Assembly (NCBI GenBank): GCA_022494885.1
Contig: JAGVSM010001373.1
Coordinates: forward strand, 124,001-188,000
DNA from: Micrasema longulum
Taxonomy: Eukaryota; Arthropoda; Insecta; Trichoptera; Brachycentridae
DNA length: 64,000 nucleotides
Direction: 5' to 3'
The stretch's first letter is position 1. The number at the start of each line of letters is the position of its first letter. Positions 22,140 to 32,919 of this stretch are shown here, piece by piece. A program made the translations under genes and the position numbers. Under the pieces are notes generated by a model, which was given only the letters and a program-made list of their open reading frames with translations, was not told where the DNA came from and did not search any database.

Positions 22140-23280
22140 TTAACTAGGTCGCGTTGCGAAATAGGTTTCATTAATGAAAAATGTTTTGTAACGAGTAAAA
22201 ACTTTGAAGTGACGAATCAGTTTCATAAGTGTAGAAAACGAATGTGTAGTTAATCCCATAAAAAAATAAACAAAATAGGATACCAAATTTACCTCTGTAT
22301 ATATTACAAAATACTTTGTTCTCAAAAATATTTTATGAGCGAGTTTATACCTGCGTACCACGTAAGCACTTACTAGTGAACACATTTTTACGGATATAAC
22401 AGATTTTATTTTATTTATTAATCTAAACGCTTTTTTGACCCAAAACATCAACTTTCACGGTCAATTAACGTGTAAACCCGTTCCTGTAAATAAAAGCTAA
22501 TAAACTGTATTATGTCAGGTGATGACCAACATTAAAACCAGATAACCCGAATAAAAATCAGACACATGAACATACACCGGAAAAACGAGATTAAAAATGT
22601 GAAAATATGACACTTTTGAAAATTTGATAGAAAGTTGATTAATTACAACTGTGTTCCGAGAAAGAAAACCAGATTGCCAAGATAACTACATATCGACCCC
22701 TCCTACGTATAATGTCGTAACCCACAGATTTCCGATTTAGTTTTTAATGTATTTTGTAATTTTTTTTTTTTTCAATTTGTTACGTTTTTTCGGGATGCAA
22801 ATTATTTTTTCATACAAAAAGTATACTGTATTTTGAATGTATTAACTCCAGTGCGGGTTTTTTCTCCTAGATTAAACTGGCAGATTACACAATTTTTTGG
22901 AAGATTCTTGATTTGGAAAACAGTATTTCAAGCGTTGTTTCTTAAGGACTATTTTTCTTTGAGATGGTACTTTTGACATAAGACCATAATTACTTTCATG
23001 CGTCATATTGCAGGACATATAGCGCTCCACGCGGTCGTTTTTAGCACTATTAATTACTAGAACAATTCGGCCAGTTGACATTTCAATTGTATACCTAATA
23101 TCGACTGAATTCATAGTGGTATTTTTCATTTATCTTTGATGAATTATATATAAAAGCAATGGATAATATATTCATATAATATAATATACCACGAAGTTAC
23201 GTCGTTTGAGTTGATTTCATGGATGAGAGTTGTTATATCACACAGAACCACAGAAAAATATCAATTTATAGTATATATTA
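22140..23280. other. Unassigned AT-rich stretch
   Basis: Minus-strand frames of 103 codons (22,140-22,451) and 85 codons (22,872-23,129) exist, but neither shows a recognised domain. No other structure was identified. Confidence 0.35.
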
Positions 23281-23285
23281 CTTAC

Positions 23286-23324
23286 ATTATATTATGTACC
23301 TCCTATGTAGGTACATAATATAAT
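23286..23324. repeat. Perfect 16-bp stem palindrome
   Basis: ATTATATTATGTACCT and its exact reverse complement flank a 7-nt loop. It is AT-rich and may be a chance or decayed terminus. Confidence 0.7.
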
Positions 23325-23469
23325 GCATAATACAAATATATGATATTTTTTTATAGCTTACCTGTAAATAAAATCACCATTCGCCACTGATATGCACTCG
23401 TAGTTATATGTAGGTATTGAAGCAGATAGTATTAAAACTTTTTTCAAATCAATACAATTTGTGGAGGGA

Positions 23470-23810
23470 GATTTGTATTTAGGGTACACGGGTTTAGTGC
23501 GTGTGATAAGATGGCGCGAGGTGCGAGTGCAGTGGCCGAGAGACGGAAGGTCGCATGTAAGCAAGTATCAGAGGCCAGCAGCCAGCGGGCAGCGTAGCAC
23601 CAACTGGTAATGCTAATGGAGGGCAATCATCACTTACTTACGCAACAACCGCAACAGAGGAATGTTCTCTGACCGCCGGCGGACGCGGACGCACCGCACG
23701 CCCTCGTACAAAACGATTCGACAGAGGAAAAATACGAGTGCACCAGAAATCCACCGAAACCGCAACAGAGGAATAAACTGTTCTCTATGGCCGTTTTAAC
23801 ACCACGGTAA
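23470..23810. other. GC-richer patch with short duplicated words
   Basis: This patch is clearly less AT-rich than its flanks. The word CCGCAACAGAGGAAT occurs at about 23,649 and 23,759, each followed closely by GTTCTCT. On the plus strand ATG at 23,511 opens MARGASAVAERRKVAC and meets a possible donor CAT/GTAAGC, which could be a first exon, but support is weak. The minus strand also has short frames with no recognised product. Confidence 0.3.
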
Positions 23811-24061
23811 AAATCCACCCGGCCCGATACAAAACATAGGGTGCATTGACTTTTATTCTATAATAATCCATTTTAAAAATGTATTTATTTATTAATTGGC
23901 AGATAAACACGCTAACCAGTTCACCATGAGGCCGACTAATCTGCACATTATTTCCTTTAGAAAAATTTACATCCGTGAATAGAAACAAAATAAATAAAAC
24001 AAAAAAAATAAAAGAATAAATAAATATCCACACACCCTAATTTTACCGGGACGGGTGGATT
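23811..24061. mobile_element. Possible MITE with AATCCACCC termini
   Basis: The left end AATCCACCCGGCCCGATA and the right end (TTTACCGGGACGGGTGGATT) are imperfect inverse complements about 250 bp apart. The same 40-bp palindromic unit occurs alone at 59,487-59,526. No transposase or clear target duplication is visible. Confidence 0.5.
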
Positions 24062-24160
24062 GGCATGATACATGTGAAATTGGCCTATCGGGATCACAAA
24101 AAGGCGTTTAGATTTAATCCTTTATAGGTCACCTAGAACAAAGTGGTACATGAATAACAG

Positions 24161-24440
24161 GTTGGGGGAAAAGTAATTTCGTATTCGCGCCCTATTTTTT
24201 CAACTAAGTATATCTCGTTCATTATTGGTCACATCGGATCATACGATACGGCGTTGTAAAGGTGTTTGATTGATGAGCTCAAGGCAAACATTCGTGTCGA
24301 AATCATCGCTATATCGTCCGAGATGCTCGAAAAAGTGATGGAAAATGCAGTAAAAAGGGCACATTTTGCTTTAGCCAATAAAGATGCTACTTGATTGATG
24401 TTGTATTCAAAAACTAGTTCAAATAAATTGTAAAGGGCCA
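24161..24440 (+). mobile_element. mariner-type transposase deletion remnant
   Basis: The left end resembles mariner termini (GTTGGGGGAAAAGTAATTTC). The frame at 24,278-24,394 reads LKANIRVEIIAISSEMLEKV and then MENAVKRAHFALANKD, the C terminus typical of insect mariner-family transposases (IRxEIxxIxxxMLxxVMENxxKRxxxC/A). A stop follows. The catalytic DDE/D part is missing, so the copy is an internal deletion derivative. Confidence 0.75.
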
Positions 24441-24444
24441 AATT

Positions 24445-25425
24445 AAATCAAGATACCCCATATACAGATATCAGTTGTTATTTTTTAGTTATTCTATATT
24501 CACACACCGAAAGGCGCACCCTGTACATAGTTTTTACGACCCTCTGGTTATATAAATTAAAGATGATATGGAATAAAAACAATCAAATACATCTCCGACT
24601 CTACAAAATTAATACATTCATCAATTATGGTTTTAAAAGAAACTAGTTTCATCTTAAACCTTTTATTTAAATTTCGCCTTCTGATCTCAATTTTTATTAC
24701 CAGACGCTCCATGTTAAATTGTTGTAAAAAACTTCCGGACAAATCAAATCTATTTTACTATTGTTTCCAGTTTATTAAATATCCTTTAAATTAATACACA
24801 TTCAAAATTTTAGACAAATGTAGCATAAGTTTTTTTTTTACAATTTAACTTATTTCTATTAGACTGATTGAAGTTGATGTATATTTTTTTGTGTATAATG
24901 CAACATAGACTTAAAAAAACTTTATATGTATTGCAGCAAGTGTTTGTATTCGTATTGATGTGATCAAGTTTAATAAAGTCTTGTCCAATGTATACATCGT
25001 ATTAATTTAATTTTGTCTACAACAAATCTTGTACATTGATGATTCTTTTTTATGTGCGTTTACACAAAATGTAATTATTTGTTCTATGAACTTTGTATTT
25101 TAGAAATAGGTTTTTGTGAAAGTTCCTCTACTTTCTCCACCATATTGACTTCTAAGCCCAAACTATTTAGCTACCTGTGTTATTCATCATTATAAAAAGG
25201 ATTTTTCTAGGGATGTTCTTACTTTGCGGTACATTGTGCTATAATTTTCAGATTTTTATATGTGTTATGTTCACTAGTATAACATATTTTTGATTTAATA
25301 TGTTATGGTGTTTTCTGGTTTTTAAATTGCCCTGGACTTCTTATTTAAGCTAGCTGAATTGTGTCTTCTACAATAATTGTATAAGTCTGAACAGTTTTGA
25401 TATATGTACTTATATAAATATATAT
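24445..25425. other. Unassigned AT-rich stretch
   Basis: No coding or RNA feature recognised. The stretch resembles an untranslated or intronic region. Confidence 0.35.
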
Positions 25426-25430
25426 ATATT

Positions 25431-25602
25431 GTAGTGGTTAAGACGCTTGACTCACACACGGAAGGTTCCGGGTTCGATTCCCGGTGAGAACACATAAATT
25501 AAATGTGATTTTCATCAAGCCTGGGTGTTCTGTGATGTAATTCACCACTGTAATTGGGCCTCCTGGCCTGTTGTGGTGAAAAAAAAGAAAAAGAAGAAAA
25601 AC
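25431..25602 (+). mobile_element. tRNA-derived SINE, family 2, copy 1 (5'-truncated)
   Basis: The B box with a perfect T-arm stem reads CCGGGTTCGATTCCCGG. The body (CAAGCCTGGGTG, TGTGATGTAATTCACCA, TGTAATTGGGCCTCCTG) matches copy 2 at 57,492-57,675. The 3' end is A-rich. The 5' end is lost into a TATATA run. There is no acceptor-stem pairing, so it is not a tRNA gene. Confidence 0.85.
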
Positions 25603-25609
25603 CGCGTGT

Positions 25610-26915
25610 AATCAAACATAATGATTTTTTTTAAGAACATTATTGCGACCTTAAGAATTACTCAAAATACTTAATTAGGTCGCATAGACCAAATCGCATT
25701 CGTTTTTTAAACAGTTTTATACATCACTTGACGTTTAATCATCAGTGTGGCCATCATATGAAGCAACATGTCGTCGTATTAAAACAAATAAAAATACCCA
25801 AATTAACCACTCTCTATGGGGTAGAGAAGATTCAGAATAGCACCCCTGGGAGCATAATAATATCTTGTTCATGTATTAAGTTTTATTAATAATAATACAA
25901 AGCATGTTTAGTATATTAAAAATAACATATTTCATTAGGTTTGTAGGACGTCAATCAATTCAGATAATATTATGTGCCCTACACAGGATGAATGGGACAT
26001 TTCATTGAAATCTATCCTGAGTGCGTCAAGCAAGTTCTTGAAAAGTGTGAAGGAGAATCATTCAGACGCAGAATTTAAAGTTTATATATTATTCAAAAGT
26101 TTATAGAATACACGAGGATCGGAATATTTTGAGAGTAAAGTATGTTTTGCAAGTAAGTTGAGAGGGGGGGTATGCTGGGATAAATCTGGAAGGAAAAAAA
26201 CGATGTTCTCTGTATAAACAATATACACAAACATAATATTATGTGAAAGCACGAAATAACTTAAATATGAAATGGATTTGAATCCGGGTCTCCGCAAGAA
26301 ATAAAGATCCCAAATCGGAGTGAGATTTAAACGTATTTTTCATATAGAACGAAAACATGTAATTCCAGATAAAGGGCCAAATAATTCGTTATACCTTGTA
26401 GAACAAAGTACCACACAAAGTACAAATATTGTAAAGGGTTTTAAGGTTTAAATATGTGTATACTGGTAACTTCGGCTATATAAATAATTTGATAACTAAG
26501 CTATGACTAAAATGCAACACAGGACTGGAGGAGTGTGGATCCTTTCGTTAACTGATCAGATCTAGTTTACATGGCGCTCTTAATTCGTTATTATTATATT
26601 TTGGGCCTAACTCATAAACTTAGTACAATGTTACGCCTAGGCATAGTGGAATAAGGATGGTATACCCATTATGAGCGCGTGCGGTGAGGTTTTTGATTAG
26701 GAAAGCAGTCACTTGGTCCCAAGTATATACATAAGTAAAATTTGTACCTATAACTAACACAGAAATTCAAATTAAATGCTTTGAAATAAACGAAAAAGTA
26801 ATTTTATGCCATAATTTCAGCTAAAAGAGTTTAATAATATAATACCATCGTGTCAACCGATTTAAATGCTAAATTTGTTATAAAACCGCTACAATACATG
26901 AAAAAAAAACCTGGA
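25610..26915. other. Unassigned AT-rich stretch
   Basis: No gene supported. GGATTTGAATCCGGG at 26,274 resembles an inverted B box (GATTCAAATCC on the minus strand), perhaps a further decayed SINE. Confidence 0.3.
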
Positions 26916-26941
26916 TTTGTTTATTACAATTGGTTCCACAG

Positions 26942-27090
26942 ATACTAAAGACTATTTGCGCATACGCGGACTAGTAAAATTCTGTATTGGGAGACCGCTT
27001 AAAGGAACTAAAACACTTACGCAGTTCCATATTCCAGAATCAGACAGAGAGCAGTGTATTTTATACCAGCCCGCGCACAACTGCGCAGTC
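26942..27090 (+). CDS. Weak candidate internal exon
   Basis: An acceptor-like TTGGTTCCACAG precedes 149 bp that are open in one frame (DTKDYLRIRGLVKFCIGR ... AHNCAV), and the stretch ends at AGTC followed by GTAAGG, a good donor. The product is not recognised and codon use gives little help. Chance is possible. Confidence 0.22.
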
Positions 27091-27139
27091 GTAAGGTTGC
27101 GTGTTGGGTTGTCGCAATTTTTAAGAAGTTATTAATGAA

Positions 27140-28215
27140 TGAACATCAAACCAATTTCGGATCACTACGATTAAAACAACAAATCCATAAAAATATATTT
27201 CTCGTAGTTATTTAAAGATTAGTTAACTTATTGAGGATTTTATTAAATGAAAAAAAATAAATAGGTACTAATAATTGTTTAGAGAGCAAATTTTTAGGGT
27301 AGCATTGGTTCCATCCAACAAATGGACAGGTCGCGCATGATACCAATCCTTATTCTACCACTATGCCTAGGGGACCAGTGTTATAAGTAAGCCTATATTT
27401 TATATGATACGGCCTTAATTAGTCGAGTAACCCTATAATTGTGGGATGAAGATGGATTGGCATGGCATATCTCGAAATCGATAATGTTCTTGAGCATACC
27501 ATTATTTTATTGCCCTTGATTGTCTTTGCTACATAGTGTTAAATAATTTTTGTTCAGTTTCCTGTACATATAATATGTTTCTTCATGTAACTCTTGTAAT
27601 TGTCTTAGGCCGTGTATATTATTATATAAAAAATAAATAATTAAAAAATAATAATATTATGAAATATTTTACATTGCAAAAGCATAAGTAGTACAATAAT
27701 TTATTATTGAGACATTTTGTCAATACCGTTTTGCAAAATCACGCCAAGTATTCAGTGGACATCAATTAATTTAATAATTTATATGAAATCGACCGATTCA
27801 AGCTACCTTGACATATTTAAATCAGTAAATAATATGTTTTTCTTTAGGTACATAATCAAAACGGGTTTCATGAAAAACATTATTGAATAAAATAATTCAC
27901 AATAATTGCTGACCAATTGATTTTTAAGAGCGTTACCGAGATTTTGTTAGTGAAAATATCTTAAGATTTTTTTTAACAATAAATCAGCATTGAAAGCTTA
28001 TTCATTAATATGTAAATGTATATAGATAAATCATTAATAACGAAAGTCAAATATTTAAATATTATAATAAAAATGGCATTCACGCATGTATGAATAAAAC
28101 GTATTTTAAACTGGAAAAAAAGGATTTGAAATTTTTATTAAAAAAGTGGCAACTCCAAAACATTTTTCTGGAGTGGATATTCAATATAAATTTACCAACC
28201 AATACCAATATAGAC
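27140..28215. other. Unassigned AT-rich stretch
   Basis: AT-rich runs and an A/T-only tract near 27,625-27,660. No feature supported. Confidence 0.35.
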
Positions 28216-28233
28216 AACACAATACCTAGGCCT

Positions 28234-28690
28234 ATTGTCCTCGTGTAAACAGCAATTTTAAGGACAGGGCAATGTACCGAGACACTGTCACGGAGATAGA
28301 CGAGCAGTCTATCTCCGCAGGACAATCGAGTACCCCGCCACCGCATGCGGCCGCATTGTCCTCGTGTGAACGCGCACGGACAAGACTGTATGACAATAGC
28401 CTTTTGCTCGGCGTGTGCGCGAATCCCACGCATTTTTACTGTTTAAATGCCAGAAGCAAAAATTCTCTTCTATTATTGAGTTCGTCTTCCAACAATTCCA
28501 ATACATCTTGGTGTAAAAAAAATAATATTTTGTTGTCGCGCATTTATTTTCGCTGCGTTCCGCGGGTGATTTACGGCCGATTTTCGTTCTATCCCAAAAT
28601 CCTGTCCTGCGCGGTCGTGGCTATTGACGAAGCTAGGACAAGACAATATTGTCCTGTATATTGTATTATCCTCGTGTGAACCTAGCTTTG
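28234..28690 (-). mobile_element. PIF/Harbinger-like non-autonomous remnant
   Basis: The motif ATTGTCCTCGTGTGAAC occurs three times in the same orientation (28,234, 28,355 and, with one change, 28,665). A 10-bp hairpin CGGAGATAGA/TCTATCTCCG lies at 28,291-28,317, and CTAGG...CCTAG pairs near 28,632-28,687. On the minus strand 28,436-28,507 reads DVLELLEDELNNRREFLLLA before a stop, similar to the opening of Harbinger-type transposases. The assignment rests on that short peptide and is tentative. The 135-codon plus frame here is a shadow. Confidence 0.4.
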
Positions 28691-28837
28691 ATGACAATGC
28701 GACAAGTTTTATTAGAAATACTTCGCACAGAAACCTGGGGTGCTATTCTGAACCACTCTCGCGGCACGAGACAACAGTTTTTCTCGTGTATTTTGAATGT
28801 AAATACACAAGAAAAAAATTATAAAAATAGAAGTTAG

Positions 28838-28890
28838 ATTACAACAAGTCTTGCAGCTACTGGGCGCATGGACGGTTGGAGTTCTAGACC
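28838..28890 (-). repeat. Dispersed repeat fragment (AGCTGCAAGAC family)
   Basis: Read on the minus strand, CCGTCCATGCGC ... GTAGCTGCAAGAC ... TAATCTAACTTC matches two plus-strand copies at 35,281-35,345 and 35,387-35,437. No terminus is resolved. Confidence 0.6.
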
Positions 28891-29513
28891 TCATTTACTA
28901 AGTTAGTATGGAAGTTATGGATTTCCCAATTTTTTCCCGATTTGAAATAAGTTTAGGCACGATCTTCGTTTAGAGCTGAGAATACATGCCTACTTAAGTA
29001 ATAAGCAAAAACACAATATTTGTTTATGTATTTAAATAGTCTACAAAATATGACGTTAAGTGATATTACGCGTAAGTAGGCTTCTATCTGTTGCCAAACT
29101 GCTTTTTCAGTAAAAGCGAACATTGTACAAGTGGATTCCTTACTCTGACTGCACTGTTCACTACTACTTGGTGAATATTTATGTCAAAGAAAATAAATTC
29201 TTAATATACGGTACTTAAGTTATGTCACACTTCACACATCATATTAAACTGTTTGCGCAGGCACTTTCTACGGCTCTGTTAGTAAATATGTGTGAACTAT
29301 TTGCTAAACACAACGATTGTGAAAATACAATTCAAAATTAAAATAATAAGATTAAAACTAAAAGTCACAGGTAAAGTTGTAATAATTTGTAAACATAATT
29401 ATTGTAATACGTAGGTAACTTCATAATATTGATAGAATTTAATCAAACTTGTCCATAAAAAAAACACATACATAAATATTTGTATACACACAACAAAATG
29501 CAATGAAGGATAT

Positions 29514-30380
29514 CAGTTTCATAATGAAAAAAATAGCATTAAATATTTAGGCATTATAATTGATAAAAATATAAAATGGAAGGAGCAAATAAATAATATT
29601 GTAAATAGAATGAGAAAACTTATATATATGTATTTATTAGATTAAGGAATATATTAACCGTCGAAAAATTAAAATCAATTTACTTTGCATTCGCCCAATC
29701 CATATTACAGTACGGAATAATCGGATGGGGTGGTGCTTTTAAAACAAATATTTTACCAGTTGAAAAAATACAAAAATTAATTATAAAAGTTATTTTGAAA
29801 AAACCGTCACTTTTCCCACTGTTCAATTATTTAAAAAATTAAGGTTTTAGATATAAAATTGCTATATAAAAAGAATTGTTTGCTTCAAATATATAAAGAT
29901 AAAATAAATAGTAGTATTTCCAAGTCTCAAAACGTAAGTAAGCGACCTAGAACAGGTGGTAATATCTTAATTCCTAAATTAAAAACAACTACTGCACAAC
30001 ATCGTTATACTTACAGAGGAATATTTTTCTTTAATGAAATGAACAATGATAATAAAAAGAACAGCCAGGAATACAACATATTTAAGAAAGAAGTTAAAAA
30101 TTACATCTATAATTCTTCTTTATGCAACACTGATTGAAAACATCGTTAATATCTTTTTTGTAATTTATCTATGTTATTGTAAAAATATTATTGATTAAAA
30201 TAAAATAATCTATTGTAAGACGTCACTCCCCATTATGTACACAAGAATTGTTTATTTCTTTTACGTAATGGGAAACGTAAATGTAAATATATGTATTTGA
30301 ATAATGTAAAAAATTGTATTTAGTTGTAATATTGTATTTTAATTTGTTATTAATAAATAAAAAATAAAAATAAAAAAAGA
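29514..30380 (+). mobile_element. LINE ORF2 3' half, frameshifted, with tail
   Basis: Three consecutive frames encode one ORF2 end. Frame one gives IKYLGIIIDKNIKWKEQINN (the YLGxxxDxxLxWxxHI thumb block). Frame two gives RLRNILTVEKLKSIYFA, SILQYGIIGWGG and VEKIQKLIIKVILKKPS (the YGxxxWGG and QKxxIKxIL blocks). Frame three (29,859-30,137) gives VLDIKLLYKKNCLLQIYKDK, IPKLKTTTAQHRYTYRG and FKKEVKNYIYN, the closing tail. Two frameshifts inactivate it. An A-rich tail of TAAAAAATAAA units follows at about 30,345-30,380. The catalytic palm is absent, so this is a 5'-truncated copy. Confidence 0.88.
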
Positions 30381-30552
30381 ATACGTATTCTTAAACGTTG
30401 TGTTAACATGTACACAATTAATGAACAATATCTAAACGTAACAAATTGTTAACAAATAACAACAGAGATGAAGAACATTTTAGAAAAGGAAATATGGAAA
30501 TCTCGACACTTACAGCGCTAATGACCTATCATTATTCAATCAGATGAATCTC

Positions 30553-31095
30553 TTCACAACAATAAAAGTTTCAGATATTTGACTTCACTAAAATCAACAA
30601 ATGGAAGAATTGAAAAAATATGGATGTTCAAACATAGGCATAATAGTGTATGTTACACGCGTGTTAAGTGGACATTTAGACGAGTCAATGACAGGTCATA
30701 AGCCCTTAAAATACCAAGACTCCCATATTTCCTTTTAATTAATATAAAAAAATTTCTTCATTTTTTTACTTTAATTTTAATTTTTAAACAACTTCTATTT
30801 ATGTTTATTTTCCTTCTCTTTTTTGTACTTTAATAAATAACCTTATATATAATTATTTTTTAATATGGAAACTTCACTGGTTCATTAGAGTTAAGTCTAA
30901 CTGTAAAATATAAAACAATGTAACTGTACTGTATGTTTCCTAAATAAAAGAAAATAAATAAATTAATTTAAAAAAATCCTTTTCTAAAATGTTCTCCATC
31001 TTTGTTGGTAATTGTTGATCTTAATAACTTCCTAGAGGGCGAAATCCAGTTTTTTTGTCTACAAACATCCGGACAAACTAAAAATATTGTTTATT
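30553..31095 (+). repeat. Dispersed non-coding repeat, copy 1
   Basis: Two blocks recur elsewhere. TTCACAACAATAAAAGTTTC (30,554) matches about 62,310. TTCTCCATCTTTG ... GAAATCCAGTTTTTTTG ... CAAACATCCGGACAAACT (30,995-31,085) matches 62,137-62,240 and, inverted, 61,567-61,640, with a shorter match at 63,379. The family is not identified. Confidence 0.6.
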
Positions 31096-31426
31096 GTTTG
31101 AGAACCACAATATATAAATTTAAAAAAAAAAATGAGTAAACTATTAAAAATTTTCTTTTCAATTAAAAAAATTGCATTTTAGGAATTTGCCGTAATTAAA
31201 ATATGTAAGTGCAATCTAAATGCTAATCAACTCACAGAACGGTTCGGAAAAAAACAAAAATAAGGAAAACGACTTGGAGAAGTTTTATGCAAAATAAGCG
31301 AAGACTTCATTAGTTGCTGACGCAACGACAAAAAAAACGTTCTCATCAACTGATCGTAAAGAAGTAATAAATAGATAATACTCATATACCAACATAATTA
31401 AATATGTAAGTATATTTCACGGCATA

Positions 31427-32214
31427 GAATTAAGAATAGTCCAGAAGGAGCGTAGAATCATATTTTCATACATCGGACTGTGTCCAAAAATCCCCCACTA
31501 TGCCCCACTTTCGCCGCGCGCATTCGTAAAGTCGACGTGGAATGTTGCAAGATGGAAAAAAAATTAATCATAACACAAATGTAAGGTAAAAAAGAAAGCA
31601 ATCTGTTAATTTCTCTAATATTTTATTGTGCTCGCGGAAACATTGATTGACACAACAGAGTAGATATGTAAAGGGTCATTTAATAAGAGTAATTGAATTA
31701 ATGAACTTTGATCTTAAAATATAAAACAAATGTTATTTAACATAAAACGGATATTTTTATAATATTTGATGTTTTAAAGATAATGTCGGTCAAATGTCCT
31801 ACACGGCTTTGTTTAATCCGAGGTCCAATTTTCATAACTTCTCTCATTAGATGAGCAAAGCATGGTTAAAAAAATTAGTACCCTGGCAAACTAACAAAAT
31901 GTCCATTTTGTTTTCTTTGACAATCTGACGGATAGAAAAACAATTCAATTTTTAAGTAATGCATTTGCTACATACACATACATTTGCTAAGTACACATGA
32001 AATGTGATCCCATACTGTTTTTTTTAAGATCCCAGCAGTATTTCTACACTTTAAAACGACAAAACACGGCATAGTTGAATTCAAATCGAGAGTTGCGTAC
32101 TAAGCGACGTCTACAAAGAAACTAATGGGTCAAAACGTAAAACGTTTCTTTTAAGAGTAGTTTAGTCGTTTTCTGTTTGATGCTCGTATTCGATTCCTGG
32201 ACTATTCTTAATTC
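31427..32214. mobile_element. TA-flanked transposon with 18-bp perfect TIRs
   Basis: Left GAATTAAGAATAGTCCAG (31,427-31,444) and right CTGGACTATTCTTAATTC (32,197-32,214) are exact inverse complements. Each is flanked on the outside by TA (31,425-31,426 and 32,215-32,216), the target duplication of Tc1/mariner-type insertion. The 788 bp between hold no recognisable transposase. Superfamily assignment is inference from the TA flanks. Confidence 0.75.
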
Positions 32215-32219
32215 TACGT

Positions 32220-32690
32220 TTCACGGTTTACAAAAATACTCATATAAATAGTAAGATATCATCAAGTTATCCTGGGTTTTAGGCACAAAACTTTGTAGCG
32301 ATTTGAAGAAAAAAATGTTAATACTTGGTTAAATAAATACTTGGTTAAATAAATACCTGTAAACAATACACCTATACATACTGTGTAGGTTAGTTATACG
32401 GGTGTTGCCCGTAGCAACTTGAGAAGGTAATGTTATGACCAATACATCATAATATTTAGGCAAAACTTAGATCAGTTTGGGTTGAATTTGGGAAAATCGC
32501 GTTTTATGGCATATTCCTAACAAAATGAAGAATGTTTAAACACAAAAAAAATAATATGACTTTAAACTGTAATCTTTCAATATAGCAAAAACCCATGTAC
32601 TGTGTAACACTTCTTGTCTTGATGTTCAAAATCCCCTGACTCTGTCAAACAAAGCCATCGAAAGGGCCGAGTTTCAGAAAATGGCAGCTT
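32220..32690. other. Unassigned stretch
   Basis: Short direct duplication TACTTGGTTAAATAAA at about 32,322 and 32,337. Nothing else recognised. Confidence 0.35.
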
Positions 32691-32699
32691 TCAAAAAGT

Positions 32700-32905
32700 A
32701 CTGCGAGTGCGGCTAGAAGAGCAGGGGCCATATTCAACAGTATGAAGGCTGTCTGGAGATCGGATATTTACTCTGAGAAAACCAAATGCCGTCTGAAAAA
32801 CGCCTGCATAACATCTATTCCCTATTTTTCTCTACAAATGCGAATCCTGGCACCTCACTCAGAATAATCTTGAGTGTGCCGTGGTTCGCCGACTACTAGA
32901 ACCTA
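32700..32905 (+). mobile_element. LINE ORF2 thumb-region remnant
   Basis: One frame reads AGAIFNSMKAVWRSDIYSEK then TKCRLKNACITSI, matching the RIxxAxxAFxxLxxVWxxxxxxxxTKxRLxxxxVxxxLLYG block of RTE and related clades. A frame change gives YKCESWHLTQNNLE (the YGCExWxLT block). The two frames show it is dead. Confidence 0.7.
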
Positions 32906-32919
32906 TCCATGTTTTTATG

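Noticed and set aside
28272..28679. 135-codon plus-strand frame
   Set aside because: It spans the Harbinger-like repeat, overlaps several other frames, is rich in Ser/Thr/Cys runs and has no domain. Likely a chance frame in a GC-richer repeat.
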